From Wyeomyia smithii (lineage: Eukaryota > Arthropoda > Insecta > Diptera > Culicidae): a stretch of DNA of 64,000 nt. The position numbers and the translations under genes are program-made. The DNA lies in the NCBI RefSeq assembly GCF_029784165.1, contig NC_073696.1, forward strand, positions 113,120,665-113,184,664, given 5' to 3'. This document shows, piece after piece, positions 11,549 through 22,470 of the stretch (position 1 is its first letter; every line of letters begins with the position of its first letter). Below the pieces are notes generated by a model, which did not search any database, was not told the origin of the DNA, and saw only the letters and a program-made list of their open reading frames with translations.

Positions 11549-13434
11549 TGATGGGGTGAAATGTTCGAACGATACGTTTTATACCAAGGCTTCGTCAGAT
11601 AAATAGAAAGAGGGATGGGCTACATAGCTGATGGAATGGTAGAGACAAATGTTTCTTGAAAGCTGCGCCGGCCGCTGTCATAATATTAACACCAACACAA
11701 ACATGCATTTTTGCAAGATTTTTTCCGCTAGCAGCAGCATTTGGTAAAACAGAAAATTCAATTTGCCGCTTCTGTAACAAAATTTAGAGGCACCAAAAGG
11801 TGCCAGTTGCCGATTACATTGTTGTTTTCTGGTTAATCTACTAAAAGCCACCAGCATAACGGGTGAAACCGGCACGAGATGACCGGTACTATTTTGTATT
11901 TCCTCCTTTCAGCTGCTATCACCTAGCGTCCGCATGTCACTGGTGCGGTTTTGGAATCAGAATGATGGGGCGCCGGCCGCTGTCGTAAAATTAACACCAA
12001 CAAAAAGATGCATATTTGCAAGGTTTTTTCCGCTAGCAGCAGCATTTTGTAATAAAACAGAAAATTCAATTAGCCGCTTCTGTAACAAAATTTCGAGGCA
12101 CCAAAAGGGGCCAGGTGCCGAATATATCCATGTTTTTGGTCAGTCCGTTTAGAATTCTTTCAAGATAGCGTCCGTATGTAGCCGGTACGGTTTAGTAATG
12201 AAACTGATGGGGTGAAATGTTCGAACGGTACGTTTTATACCAAGGCTTCGTCAGATAAATTAAAAGAGGGATGGGCTACGCAAATTATGGAATGGAAGAG
12301 ACAAATGTTTCTTGAAAGCTGCGCCGGCCGCTGTCATAATATTAACACCAACACAAACATGCATTTTTGCAAGGTTTTTTCCGCTAGCAGCATCATTTGG
12401 TAAAACAGAAAATTCAATTAGCCGCTTCTGTACCAAAATTTCGAGGCACCAAAAGGTGCCAGTTGCCGATTATAGTTTCCTGGTTAGTCCGTCCAGAATT
12501 CCAGCCATTTAAGTGTTTTGCAGTAGCCATTTACTACTAAAGCCACCAGCATTACGGGTGAAGCCGGCACGAGATGACCGGTACTATATTGTATTTCCTC
12601 CTTTCAGCTGCTATCACCTAGCGTCCGCATGTCACTGGTGCGGTTTTGGAATCAGAATGATGGGGCGCCGGCCGCTGTCGTAAAATTAACACCAACAAAA
12701 AGATGCATATTTGCAAGGTTTTTTCCGCTAGCAGCAGCATTTTGTAATAAAACAGAAAATTCAATTAGCCGCTTCTGTAACAAAATTTCGAGGCACCAAA
12801 AGGGGCCAGGTGCCGAATATATCCATGTTTTTGGTCAGTCCGTTTAGAATTCTTTCAAGATAGCGTCCGTATGTAGCCGGTACGGTTTAGTAATGAAACT
12901 GATGGGGTGAAATGTTTGAACGGTACGTTTTATACCAAGGCTTCGTCAGATAAATTAAAAGAGGGATGGGCTACGCAAATTATGGAATGGAAGAGACAAA
13001 TGTTTCTTGAAAGCTGCGCCGGCCGCTGTCATAATATTAACACCAACACAAACATGCATTTTTGCAAGGTTTTTTCCGCTAGCAGCATCATTTGGTAAAA
13101 CAGAAAATTCAATTAGCCGCTTCTGTACCAAAATTTCGAGGCACCAAAAGGTGCCAGTTGCCGATTATAGTTTCCTGGTTAGTCCGTCCAGAATTCCAGC
13201 CATTTAAGTGTTTTGCAGTAGCCATTTACTACTAAAGCCACCAGCATTACGGGTGAAGCCGGCACGAGATGACCGGTACTATATTGTATTTCCTCCTTTC
13301 AGCTGCTATCACCTAGCGTCCGCATGTCACTGGTGCGGTTTTGGAATCAGAATGATGGGGCGCCGGCCGCTGTCGTAAAATTAACACCAACAAAAAGATG
13401 CATATTTGCAAGGTTTTTTCCGCTAGCAGCAGCA
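11549..13434 (+). repeat. Right part of the ~350-bp repeat array, alternating two subunit types
   Basis: GCGCCGGCCGCTGTC landmarks start at 11665, 11970, 12321, 12665, 13016 and 13360. The spacing alternates between ~351 and ~344 bp. Two monomer types alternate. One carries CACCAAAAGGTGCC with the CCAGAATTCCAGCC block; the other carries AGGGGCCAGGTGCCG with GGTGAAATGTTCGAACGG. Short open frames here are repeats of the same satellite-like sequence and not genes. The array stops abruptly at 13434. Confidence 0.88.
11893..13282 (+). repeat. Near-identical 695-bp tandem duplication
   Basis: About 11893-12587 and 12588-13282 look almost identical, with one noticed difference (C at 12219, T at 12914). 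Every landmark repeats at exactly 695 bp. A third copy begins at 13283 and is cut off at 13434. This is a dimeric higher-order unit made of one monomer of each type. Confidence 0.88.
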
Positions 13435-13744
13435 TAAACATCGGAAACAGAAAGTGACAACAACAATAACAACAAAGTCAGATCGATTGTATCCGTTAGT
13501 GTCGACTGTGCTTGGGAAGAGAGGTAGTGATTGGCTGCGCGGTATGATTTAGACAATCGATATTAATTACCAATTTTTCAATAGTGTATCTCAAACAATA
13601 GTTTGTTTTTGTTACATAAGCTTAACCGTAAAAGAATTTCTGATCGATTGATGCCAAAACCTCGAAAACCTGATTATAGATGACTGCAAAATAAGCGCTC
13701 AAAACCTGACCACTTTTCTCTGGTTTTCCCTGGTTGAATTACTA
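13435..13744. other. No gene recognised
   Basis: Unique-looking AT-rich spacer between the repeat array and an RT fragment. Nothing supported. Confidence 0.4.
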
Positions 13745-14036
13745 GATTTTCAAATTCAGGGGCCTAACTTCGATATAGACGTTAGTCAACGTCAAAATAG
13801 ACACTGATTCATAAAACAGCCTACAGCTAATTCCAAGTGCAGCAGCTGCGTCATTAAAATATAAAATAAACAGCAGTGGTCCCAAATTGCTGCCTTGAAG
13901 TACACCAGATTGATTGGAGAACAGAGGCGATAATTGTGATCCAAATTTTACTCGCATTATTCTATCACATAAATATGAGTACAGAAATTTTACGAATTAT
14001 TGCGAAGCACCTACTTGCGCTTGTTCCAGTTCATTA
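13745..14036 (-). pseudogene. Non-LTR reverse transcriptase fragment
   Basis: Read on the minus strand, the frame gives KFLYSYLCDRIMRVKFGS, then SGVLQGSNLGPLLFILYFND, which is RT motif 4 (normally SGVPQGSNLGPLLF). It then decays where the catalytic YADD should be; CRLFYESV stands in its place. An in-frame stop precedes FVKFLYSY. The upstream sequence continues across the MITE at 14037-14682. It is a dead fragment of a CR1/Loner/Jockey-group element. Confidence 0.75.
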
Positions 14037-14682
14037 AGGGGTTATATACCTTTTTAATTTTCAAAAAGAAACGAATTTTTTAATCGCATTAGATAATACA
14101 ATAATAATAGAAAGTACAACATTTCGAGAACATGTTTACAAATTTTCATAAAAATCTGAGCAAAAGGGAGAAAGTTAGAGCCATTTGTAGCGCGTCTTGC
14201 CATGGCCGCATGAGCTTAACTTGAGACTTTAAACGTGTTTATCTCGGAATGGTGATTCTCAAAAAATAAATTTGCCGTGTTTACGATTGCGGCGAAACTA
14301 CTAAGCTGATTTTCTTCATCTTTGTTTTTAAAATGTTCGTTATTAAATTCCCCGGTCGTTGAACGATCGATTTTTGATACACGAAGTTTAATTTTGCCGA
14401 AAAAAAAAAATTATTGCGATTTTCAGCGCTGAAAACAAGTTTTGTTTGGGGAAAAAGGTTCCCGTTTGCACTGAAAACAACATACTCAATAAAACGATCG
14501 TTCAGATACCCGGCACACTTCTAAACTAATGGAATATTGAGTTTTTTTTAATTCAGTCAATGTGTTTTCTTCTTGTTGAACAGCTGTACTTTCAGAAAAT
14601 TACTGCTTTTAAGCAATAAAAAGGTGCTACATGCTTGAAAAAACTCCAAACTTTGCTTTTTTTCTCGAGTTATATAACCCCT
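14037..14682. mobile_element. MITE with TA target duplication
   Basis: The element starts AGGGGTTATATA and ends TATATAACCCCT, flanked by TA at 14035-14036 and 14683-14684. It is 646 bp with no transposase frame. It sits in the RT fragment: with it removed, the minus-strand reading continues from a CINELEQAQ-like stretch into GASQ. TA duplication points to a Tc1/mariner-type mobiliser. Confidence 0.72.
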
Positions 14683-15195
14683 TAATGCAACTAGAGGTAG
14701 ATTGTAGAATCGAAGTTAGTAAATAAGTTTTCTGTGAGGTATTCTGAAAAAAATCACAGGAAAATTATTTGAATTTATTTAACGAAATTCGAAAAGCGGA
14801 ATTCCATTGATACCTTAGTATACAATGTACTTTATGTCCATCTAAGCAACGAGAAGGCTTCATGTGTAAAAATAGATATTACTAGAGAAACATTTCAAAA
14901 GGTCCTATCTGCTTTGATCGATATTTGGTCGATCACTTTCATTCAATCACCACAACTTATTGAACACCTTTCATGATACGTTATTTGCACAAGTTAATAA
15001 CCTTCTGAACGAAAACCACGCTTGGGAGAGTTACTAAAGTTGAACCATTACCAAAATAAAATGACGCTCCGGAAAAACGATGAAAGCACATTAGGACCTT
15101 TTGAAATGTTTGTCTAGATTACTTCAGGATTTAAAAGCAAACAATTTAAAATGTTGTGCAGAAGACTCTTATTTCGAAATGGGTTTTGTGGTGTG
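14683..15195. other. No gene recognised
   Basis: AT-rich spacer with no supported gene. The first bases continue the interrupted RT fragment. Confidence 0.4.
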
Positions 15196-15477
15196 TATTT
15201 GAATTATGGGTCATTCCATACGACCATAAGTGACCACGAAAAAGCAAAAACTTGGACACGACCATCACAGATATTGCTCAAAGTTGGGAGAATTATTCAT
15301 CTACTGTCACTTTGGAAAAATCCCAATTTCGGTGTCGATTGGAATACCCCCCGCTCTGTGGGACCCCTCTGTTTATTGCAATGTCACGCATTTTTTGTTC
15401 AAAATCTCTTGTTCCTTTTTCTTACAATTCATAGACGTAAGATGTCCGAAAAATACTGGTAGATGATTTATGAAGAA

Positions 15478-16800
15478 AACAAACCAAGGAATCCAGAAAA
15501 AATATAAGTTTTAGCCGGATGTGTTGCCAGATAGGTTATTTTTGTATTTGAAAACTAAATTTACATTTTTCGGCAAATGCAGCCATTTTTATTTTAAATT
15601 TGATAATTTCATCGTGTTCCTTGGAAAATTTCACATCAGAAACAACTATCATCTCGAGGTAATATGAGCCAATCTCGAGATAAAACATTTTTACGAAAAA
15701 ATTTGTTAACTTCGCAATTATTTTTTTTACAATTTATAGATGTAAGACACCCGAAAAACAGTGATAGATGAATTTTGAAGAAGATAGATTATTTTTGTAT
15801 TTTATAATTGAATTTGCATTTATCGGCCAATGCTGATAATTTTATTTTAAATTTGATAGTTTCATCGTATTTCTCGGAAAATTTTACGTGAAAAACACTT
15901 ACCACCCCGGGGTTATATGAGCCAATCTCGAGATATAACATTTTTACGAAAAACTTTGTAAACTTCGCAATTTTTTTTTACAATTTATAGACAGACACCC
16001 GAAAAATAGTGATAGGTGAATTTTTAAGAAAATAAACCAAGGAATCCAGAAAAAATATTGTTTTTGACCGGAAGTGTTGCTAGATAGATTATTTTTGTAT
16101 TTTAAAATTAAATTTGCATTTTTCGGCCAAAGCTGATAATTTTATTTTAAATTTGATAGTGTCATCGTATTTCTCGGAAAATTTTACGTAAAAACACTTA
16201 CCACCCCTGGATAATATGAGCCAATCTCGAGATATAACATTTTAACGAAAAAATAATTACGAAATTCAAAACTATCTTCGAAAAAATGCTATATCTCGAG
16301 ATTGACTCATATTACCACGGGGTGGTAAGTGTTTCTTATGAAAAATTGTCCAGGAAGTACGATGAATCCATCAAATTTAAAATAAAATTAGCTGCATGGG
16401 CCGAAAAACGCAAATTCAATTTTAAAATACAAAAATAATCTATCTGGCAACACTTCCGGTCAAAAATAATATTTTTTCAGGATTCCTTGGTTTATTTTCT
16501 TCAAAATTCACCTATCACTATTTTTCGGGTGTCTTACGTCTATAAATTGTAAAAGAAAATAATTGCGAAGTTAACAAATTCTTTCGTAAAAATGTTATAT
16601 CCCGAGATTGGCTCATATTACCTCGAGATGATAGTTGTTTCTTATGTGAAACTTTCCAAGGAACACGATGAAATTATCAAATTTAAAATAAAAATGGCTG
16701 CATTTGCCGAAAAATGTAAATTTAGTTTTCAAATACAAAAATAATCTATCTGGCAACAGTTCCGGTTAAAACTCATATTTTTTCTGGATTCCTTGGTTAA
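15478..16800. repeat. Large imperfect palindrome built from ~260-bp subrepeats
   Basis: The left side has about three direct subrepeats (near 15480, 15735 and 15975) and the right side two (16268-16798) in inverted orientation. The axis is near 16255. Recurrent blocks are AAACCAAGGAATCCAGAAAAAATA, GCCAATCTCGAGATATAACATTTT, TTTTATTTTAAATTTGATA and ACCCGAAAAAYAGTGATAG. Arms of over 500 bp would fold into one very long hairpin if transcribed. Confidence 0.82.
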
Positions 16801-16869
16801 TTTTTGCCTTTTTCCTAGAAAGGTATAGCAATCACTGGAAAAACCAAAGGTATAAAAGTGCTCCAAAGG

Positions 16870-18060
16870 GTCGAATCTCATATATCATTCGACTTAGTTT
16901 GACGAGCTGAGCATTTCCTGTATGTGTGTGTGTGTATGTGTGAGTGTATGTGTGTGTATGTAACGCTCTCCAAATCTCACTCGATTTTCTCAGAGATGGC
17001 TGGACCGATCTTCATGAAACTAATTGCAAATGAGAGATCTAGTTGCCCCATAAGACTCTATTGAATTTCATTGCAATCAGATTTTTAGTTTAGAGGTTAT
17101 GTTTAAAAATGTGAAAATCACGAAACATCATTATCTCAGAAACTACTCAACCGATTTTAACAAAATTAGTTTTAAATGAACGAGCTACTTAAAAAACCCA
17201 TAACTTTCGAGTTTTATGAAGATTGAATATGTGGTTCAGAAGTTATTTAAAGAAACGTGTTCTGGAGAGAGTTTAATCTCACTCATGTTTCTCAGAGATG
17301 GCTGAACCGATTTCCACAAAGTCAGTGTCATTTGGAAGGTCTAATTACCCCATAAGACCCTATCGATTTTTTTTGCAATCGGACTATTACTTTGCCTGTT
17401 ATGTTTAAAAATGTGAAATCCAGCTATGAAAAGAAACAAATTCCGAAGACTACATAAACTCACTCACTTTTCTCGGAGATGGTTGAACCGATTTCTACAA
17501 AATTAGTGTCAAATGAAAGGTCTAGCTGCCTCATAACACCCTATTGAATTTAGCTATAATCGAACTGTAACTTCGTCTGTAATGTATCGAAATGTGAAAA
17601 TCACGGAGCTTCATTATTTCAAAAAGTACACAACCGATTTGAACAACATTGGTATCAAATGAACGGGCTAGTTAAAGGTTAATTGATGAATTTTATATTG
17701 ATCAAACACGTGGTTCAAAAATTGTGAAAATAAACATGTTCCGGTGACTTTTCAAATTCAATCGTTTTCCCAAAAATGGCTGGACTAAATTCAACAATCT
17801 TAGTGTCAAATGAAAAGTTTGGCTTTCCTATAGGTTCCCATTTTATTTGACTATAATTGTATTTTTAACCCAACCGTTATGTATTAAATTGTTAATAAAA
17901 CAACGAACTTCTATTATCTCAAAGATTACACGACTTGTTTGAACATTACTAGTGTCATACGAACGAGTCATCTCTCAAACTTACAAATAACAAATTTCAT
18001 AACAATTTGATATGTGGTTCAAAAGTTATGGAAAGAAAAGAAATTCAAAGGCTATTTAAA
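16870..18060 (+). repeat. Decaying tandem repeats
   Basis: A module of about 150-300 bp recurs with divergence: YTCAGAGATGGCTGRACCGAT near 16985, 17287, 17467 and 17765, followed by GTGTCAAATGAAAGGTCTAG and CCCATAAGACCCTATTGAATTT blocks. A companion block, ATTATCTCAGAAACTACTCAACCGATTT, recurs near 17132, 17611 and 17913. It is noncoding. A (TG)n microsatellite opens the array. Confidence 0.7.
16919..16966. repeat. TG/TATG microsatellite
   Basis: An interrupted TGTGTG run with TATG units directly precedes the tandem array. Confidence 0.85.
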
Positions 18061-18640
18061 AGTATACCTGCTTTGATCAATATATGTGGCCACAATATAA
18101 TTCAAATGTGCTAGCGTATCATTTGAATGTTCCCGGTGTCGCTCGTGATTGAATTGTTCGAAATTAAGAGTCATTTCTTTTATTTCGCTATTTATTGAGC
18201 ATTTACATTACGTCAAATTTCATAATTTATACTTCTATTACAACATCATTATTTTAGAACCCAAAAAGTGAATACACATTTATTGGATTGAAGCGTTCAT
18301 GTAAATCTATTTTTAAAAATAATAAGTTTGAATGAGAAAGGCTGGGTCTGACCGCTAGGTGGATTAATTTAGGTTTTTCATAAATCATCAACCAGTATTT
18401 TTCGGACATCTTACGTCTATCAATTGTAAGAAAAAGAAAAGAGATTTTGAATGAAAAATGCGTGACTTTGCAACAAACAGGGGGGTCCCACAGAGCGGGG
18501 GGTTTTCCAATCGACACCAAAATTGGGATTTTTTCAAAGTGACAGTAGATGAATTATTCCCCCAACTTTGAACAAAATCTGTGATGGTCGTGTCCAAGTG
18601 GCATGTACACTTCGTATGGAATGATCCTGATACAAAACAC

Positions 18641-19456
18641 TCGATATACAATATTTAGGTTATGCAAATAAGGCCGTTACAAATTTTATTTTCATTTTAT
18701 GTCACCCCCCCCCCCCCCCTTCAAAAATCTTGAAAGGGGCAGAAAAAAAAAGCTCAAACCGTTTTGTTCATTTTATTGGTTTTCCGACAGCATAATTGCT
18801 TTATTTAACAACAAACAAGTCCAGTGACAGCGAGTGTCGTCAAAAGGCAAGCGAAATAAATAATAATAATAATAAAGTGTAATTTTTCAACATTTATTTG
18901 AGTGCAAGTTACAAACGTCATAACTTGCACACACACTTTGATCAAAGATATTTCTTTTTTTTCGTCTCGGTGTTATTTATTTTTTGCCACCCCCTTTGCT
19001 AACTTTGATAACCTTGGACATAAAAAGAATTCGAAATTTCTATCAGCCTAAGTACGAAACAAACGATAGCTAGCGACGTGTGTACACGACGCTTGCGAGG
19101 CTAGCGATGCTATCCTATTGACACTAACAGTCTCTCCCAAGCCGTGATTCGGACATACAAGCAAAAATGTCCAATAGGTGCACAATTAGTAAATTCTCCC
19201 AATTAAATATTATGTTGATAAGTTTAAAATCGAATTCTGATGATTTTTGAAAATTTCACCATCAATCGCAAAGCCTCTAGCATGGATTCAACGCTAAATT
19301 TTACTGAACGAAATACACGTTCATGTTTTTACATATTTTGGCAACCTGCAAGCATCAAAAGCAATTTTCGTAACGCATCCTCTCCAGCCGGGAGCCCTTT
19401 AATCGAAGAAATTTTTCATTTACATTCTATAATGTCCCGGCAAAAACGGCCTAGCT
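18641..19456. other. No gene; simple repeats
   Basis: Contains a C homopolymer of about 15 bases near 18705 and an AAT microsatellite at about 18857-18882. No gene recognised. Confidence 0.5.
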
Positions 19457-20005
19457 TCAGTTTACGCATAAATCATAAATCATGCAACTCGCCCATAGTC
19501 GACCTTTAAGGTCCTCCATCGGTGGAGCAAACTCCATTAATAATTCCACACCAATTAAACAACTGACAAATGAATCAACCGTCCTGAATGCTACGAGTGC
19601 AGGGCTTACGGTGTACAGTAACCAACAAACCCGATGCCCGGGCGCGGCAACATCATGCGCCGTGTATACGAGATAGCACCATGGTCCTGAAATATTAAAG
19701 CCGAAAAATTGCAATGTACCCAACGTAAGACCACCGAAATGCAAACATTCTCCGACCGAGGCTAACCATTTCACATCCATACATGTCGCACCGTTGCACG
19801 GGGAGACTTCAAACCACGAATACTGACTTCCGAAGTAAATTATTGCTTCCCCTGCTACACGGTAGGTTCCGAAATATATCGAGCATACGTACGAGAAGGA
19901 TTCTGAATAGTTAATACATAGGCTGAGATACAGGATGGGTGCTTCTATAATAATTTCGAGAGCGCTGGCAAACAAAATTTGCCTCTGCACCCCTGGGTAT
20001 TGCAT
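19457..20005 (-). other. Unexplained 182-codon open frame
   Basis: This minus-strand frame is unusually long for the local base composition and has many Cys, Tyr and hydrophobic residues. It includes FGSQYSWFEVSPCNGATC, GGLTLGTLQFFGFNISGPW and an EIIIEAPILYLSLCINYS hydrophobic stretch. The same frame stays readable upstream to about 20180 except for two stops. That could mean an eroded exon or old element, or chance. I do not recognise a family. No splice sites or start context support it as a live gene. The plus strand here gives only shorter frames. Confidence 0.25.
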
Positions 20006-22319
20006 CGAGAAATTTACTGATGGAGCAGAGCTTCAGCAGACGGTATGTTCAATGGCGGTAGCCCCGTTAGCCACAACACACTACCCACTGTCCAGTGGCT
20101 GCAGGACATTGGCAAATATTGTAACCAGGGTGTTATTTTGTCCGAAACATGCGCACGACGGTGATGCAAACGGTGTGCTTGATGCTTGACAATTGAGAAC
20201 TTTTTCTAGCAAATAGGTAGGCATGCAAATTATAAAAAAAACTGCTTTGGTAGACTATCAGATAATTTACCTAACATTTTTCGTTCAAAGTAATACAAAA
20301 TTATTTCTTAAAGGTAATGAATTGTTGACAAATATATACATGAAGATTTCACATAATTCAAGCTAGTTGTATTCATAAAAATTAGAAGCCAAATAATATC
20401 GTAACATTTGTCGAACATCACGTTTCACATCAACGCGGTACGACTTATGGCAATGTTACCTGATCGAAAATCCGCATAACTAATATATTAGTCAACAGTG
20501 GGCTATGGTGCGGTGCTATACGTAAGAGCTAGGTATTTCGCCAAGAGAAAAAGACAGCAATGATCCTTAAATGAATAATAAGGGTATCTCAAAAACTGGA
20601 ATTATTAGGTATTCGAATGCGAAGCAAGACTGATTTGAAACATTGTACAATGTATAGACTGTGTGTTATACTCTGTGTTTCGAGGAAACAACAAATAGGT
20701 AAAAGCTGAAAAATAAAATTCTGGAAATCATGAGAGAATGGTTTTTGGTTATTGTAATGTCTTTATGTCTCCAGCTATTGTTTTTGGAAAAGTCCAAAAA
20801 AATAAATAAAAGCTTTGATGGGATGCCAAAGAAAATGTTACATTATGGTCATTTGTAAGTTGTTGCCATGATAAAAATATACAATGTCAACATTCCCTTA
20901 TCAAAAAAAATTGTGAAAGCGGAAAATTTCCTCTAATCAAGACTTGGCTTTGAACAATAAAAATAGCATATGGTACATTAAATGTGAAATATTTTCAAAG
21001 CGGGTTCTTGTTCAGAGTTTCGAGACACCCCAAAAAAGGGCTTCGTCCTAACTTATCACTAGCCCCCACTAGAAACAACATGAATTTGTCCAGACATGAC
21101 CGTATCGCTTTGCCATTTCTGGTTAGTCTGGTTAGTATTTCGGCTGAAGAATGCGCGCAAGCGATAACAATATACACTCACACTTGCAGCCATTATATAT
21201 ATTTATAATGGGTGTTTTTCAATATTCAACAAAAGGCTTAGGTAATTCTGTTAATCTTGAGGAAGATTAATTTGTATATTTTCTACCGAAACGTTCTTCA
21301 ACATATAAAACGTTATAAAAATTTCAAATTTGTACAGTCTGTTACTGCAAACACCGCGAGCAAGTAGCTGCGAAATACTCAACAGAAGCCATCGCCATAA
21401 TGTCTACCCTTTCACAAGCTGCTCCTCGAGAGACTGTGATCGTGCGACGTCCTTCGCCATGAATCGGAGGAGAAGTACGGAATTTGCTGCATTCCCGAGA
21501 GAACCATAAAACAAAACAAAAATATTCAGCGCCATCGGAAAACAGGAATGCGAAACACGCAACGGCATACGCATCCTCGCGTTCACCCAAACTGGATATA
21601 CCTATGGGATATGTCTGCGGCAACAGTGACGGCGGTCGCCAAAACGAGGCAATTACAACAACCAGCAGTCAAAGGATTTGAACGGATTGCATTCGGTCAA
21701 AAAGAGGGTACACACACTTCAGGGTTCTAAAATATCTCCGCGTTTTCAGCCGGCTATCTAGCAGTCCAGCTCTCCCGACAAGTAGCTGTTAATTGCATAA
21801 TAATTTAACAAAATTTATTGCACTAGAGGTGATTGGTGGGTTTCGATGCTCATTAGAGATGTAATGTACGATTGTATTTAATTTATGATAACGATAAACG
21901 ACGACACAAATCAGTTGGTTGATTCGTGAATAGTTTAATAAGCTTAGACATGAAAATAACATGAATATAACTTAAAATGGCGTAACTTATAGTAATAATA
22001 CAGTTTAGAGAGGAAAGATCATAATAAAATATAGCCTGATATAAGAATTTTAAAAACCAAAAATTGCGTTCCTTCAAAAACGCGTTTGATGAGACAATTG
22101 CGACAAAAGTGAATATTGATTTTTTTCTAGGATACTAATATGTATCAGAAATCATAAAAAGCATAGAGACGCTGAAAAACCATTTAAACTATGATTAACA
22201 AATCGTTAAGAGGTATCGAATATTAAAATTCATCGAAGTTCTGACCAATGGTGTAGCCAGAATTCTATTCCTCGCAGTATGAGCAAATATAATTCGTAAT
22301 ATTTGATTTACTTAGTTTT
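20006..22319. other. No gene recognised
   Basis: Mostly unique-looking AT-rich sequence with short frames on both strands, none supported. Slightly more GC-rich around 21350-21700, without an exon I can justify. Confidence 0.4.
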
Positions 22320-22470
22320 TTTTTTACGCGGTGATACGTACCTCACGGAAAACCGAGTTAATAAAAAAATCCGCGTGTAAAAACGCGTAATTTGAAAATC
22401 CTTCGATTTAAAAATCCGCGTGAAAAAACCGTTAATTCGAAAATCTGAGTAGAAAAATACCTAGTAGAAA
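22320..22470. repeat. Short tandem AAAAATCCGCGTGAAAAAAC-type repeats
   Basis: A ~25-30-bp motif (AAAATCCGCGTG, AAAAACGCGTAATT, GTTAATTCGAAAATC) recurs several times with divergence. A reverse-complement array of the same motif lies at 51230-51370. Confidence 0.65.

Larger units (their letters stand above)
15196..18640. mobile_element. 3.4-kb element with ~270-bp terminal inverted repeats
   Basis: The left arm (~15205-15478) and the inverted right arm (~18383-18634) align along their length. Shared blocks include GTCATTCCATACGA, TTGGACACGACCATCACAGAT, CATCTACTGTCACTTTG, CCCCCGCTCTGTGGGACCCC and CATAGACGTAAGATGTCCGAAAAATACTGG. The interior has no transposase. It holds a large palindrome at 15478-16800 and a decaying tandem array at 16870-18060. 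It is a non-autonomous DNA element or a pair of repeats in inverted orientation. Superfamily is unknown. Confidence 0.75.

Noticed and set aside
11934..13207. Identical open frames repeated at 695-bp intervals
   Set aside because: They follow the repeat array period and lie in satellite-like sequence; no protein family or start context supports them as genes.
15151..15466. Frames of ~80-100 codons in the left inverted repeat and their mirror at 18254-18651
   Set aside because: They sit in the inverted arms of a noncoding element and do not resemble any transposase.
20984..21730. Several overlapping 60-90-codon frames on both strands
   Set aside because: No consistent frame, splice sites or domain; typical chance frames in slightly GC-richer DNA.
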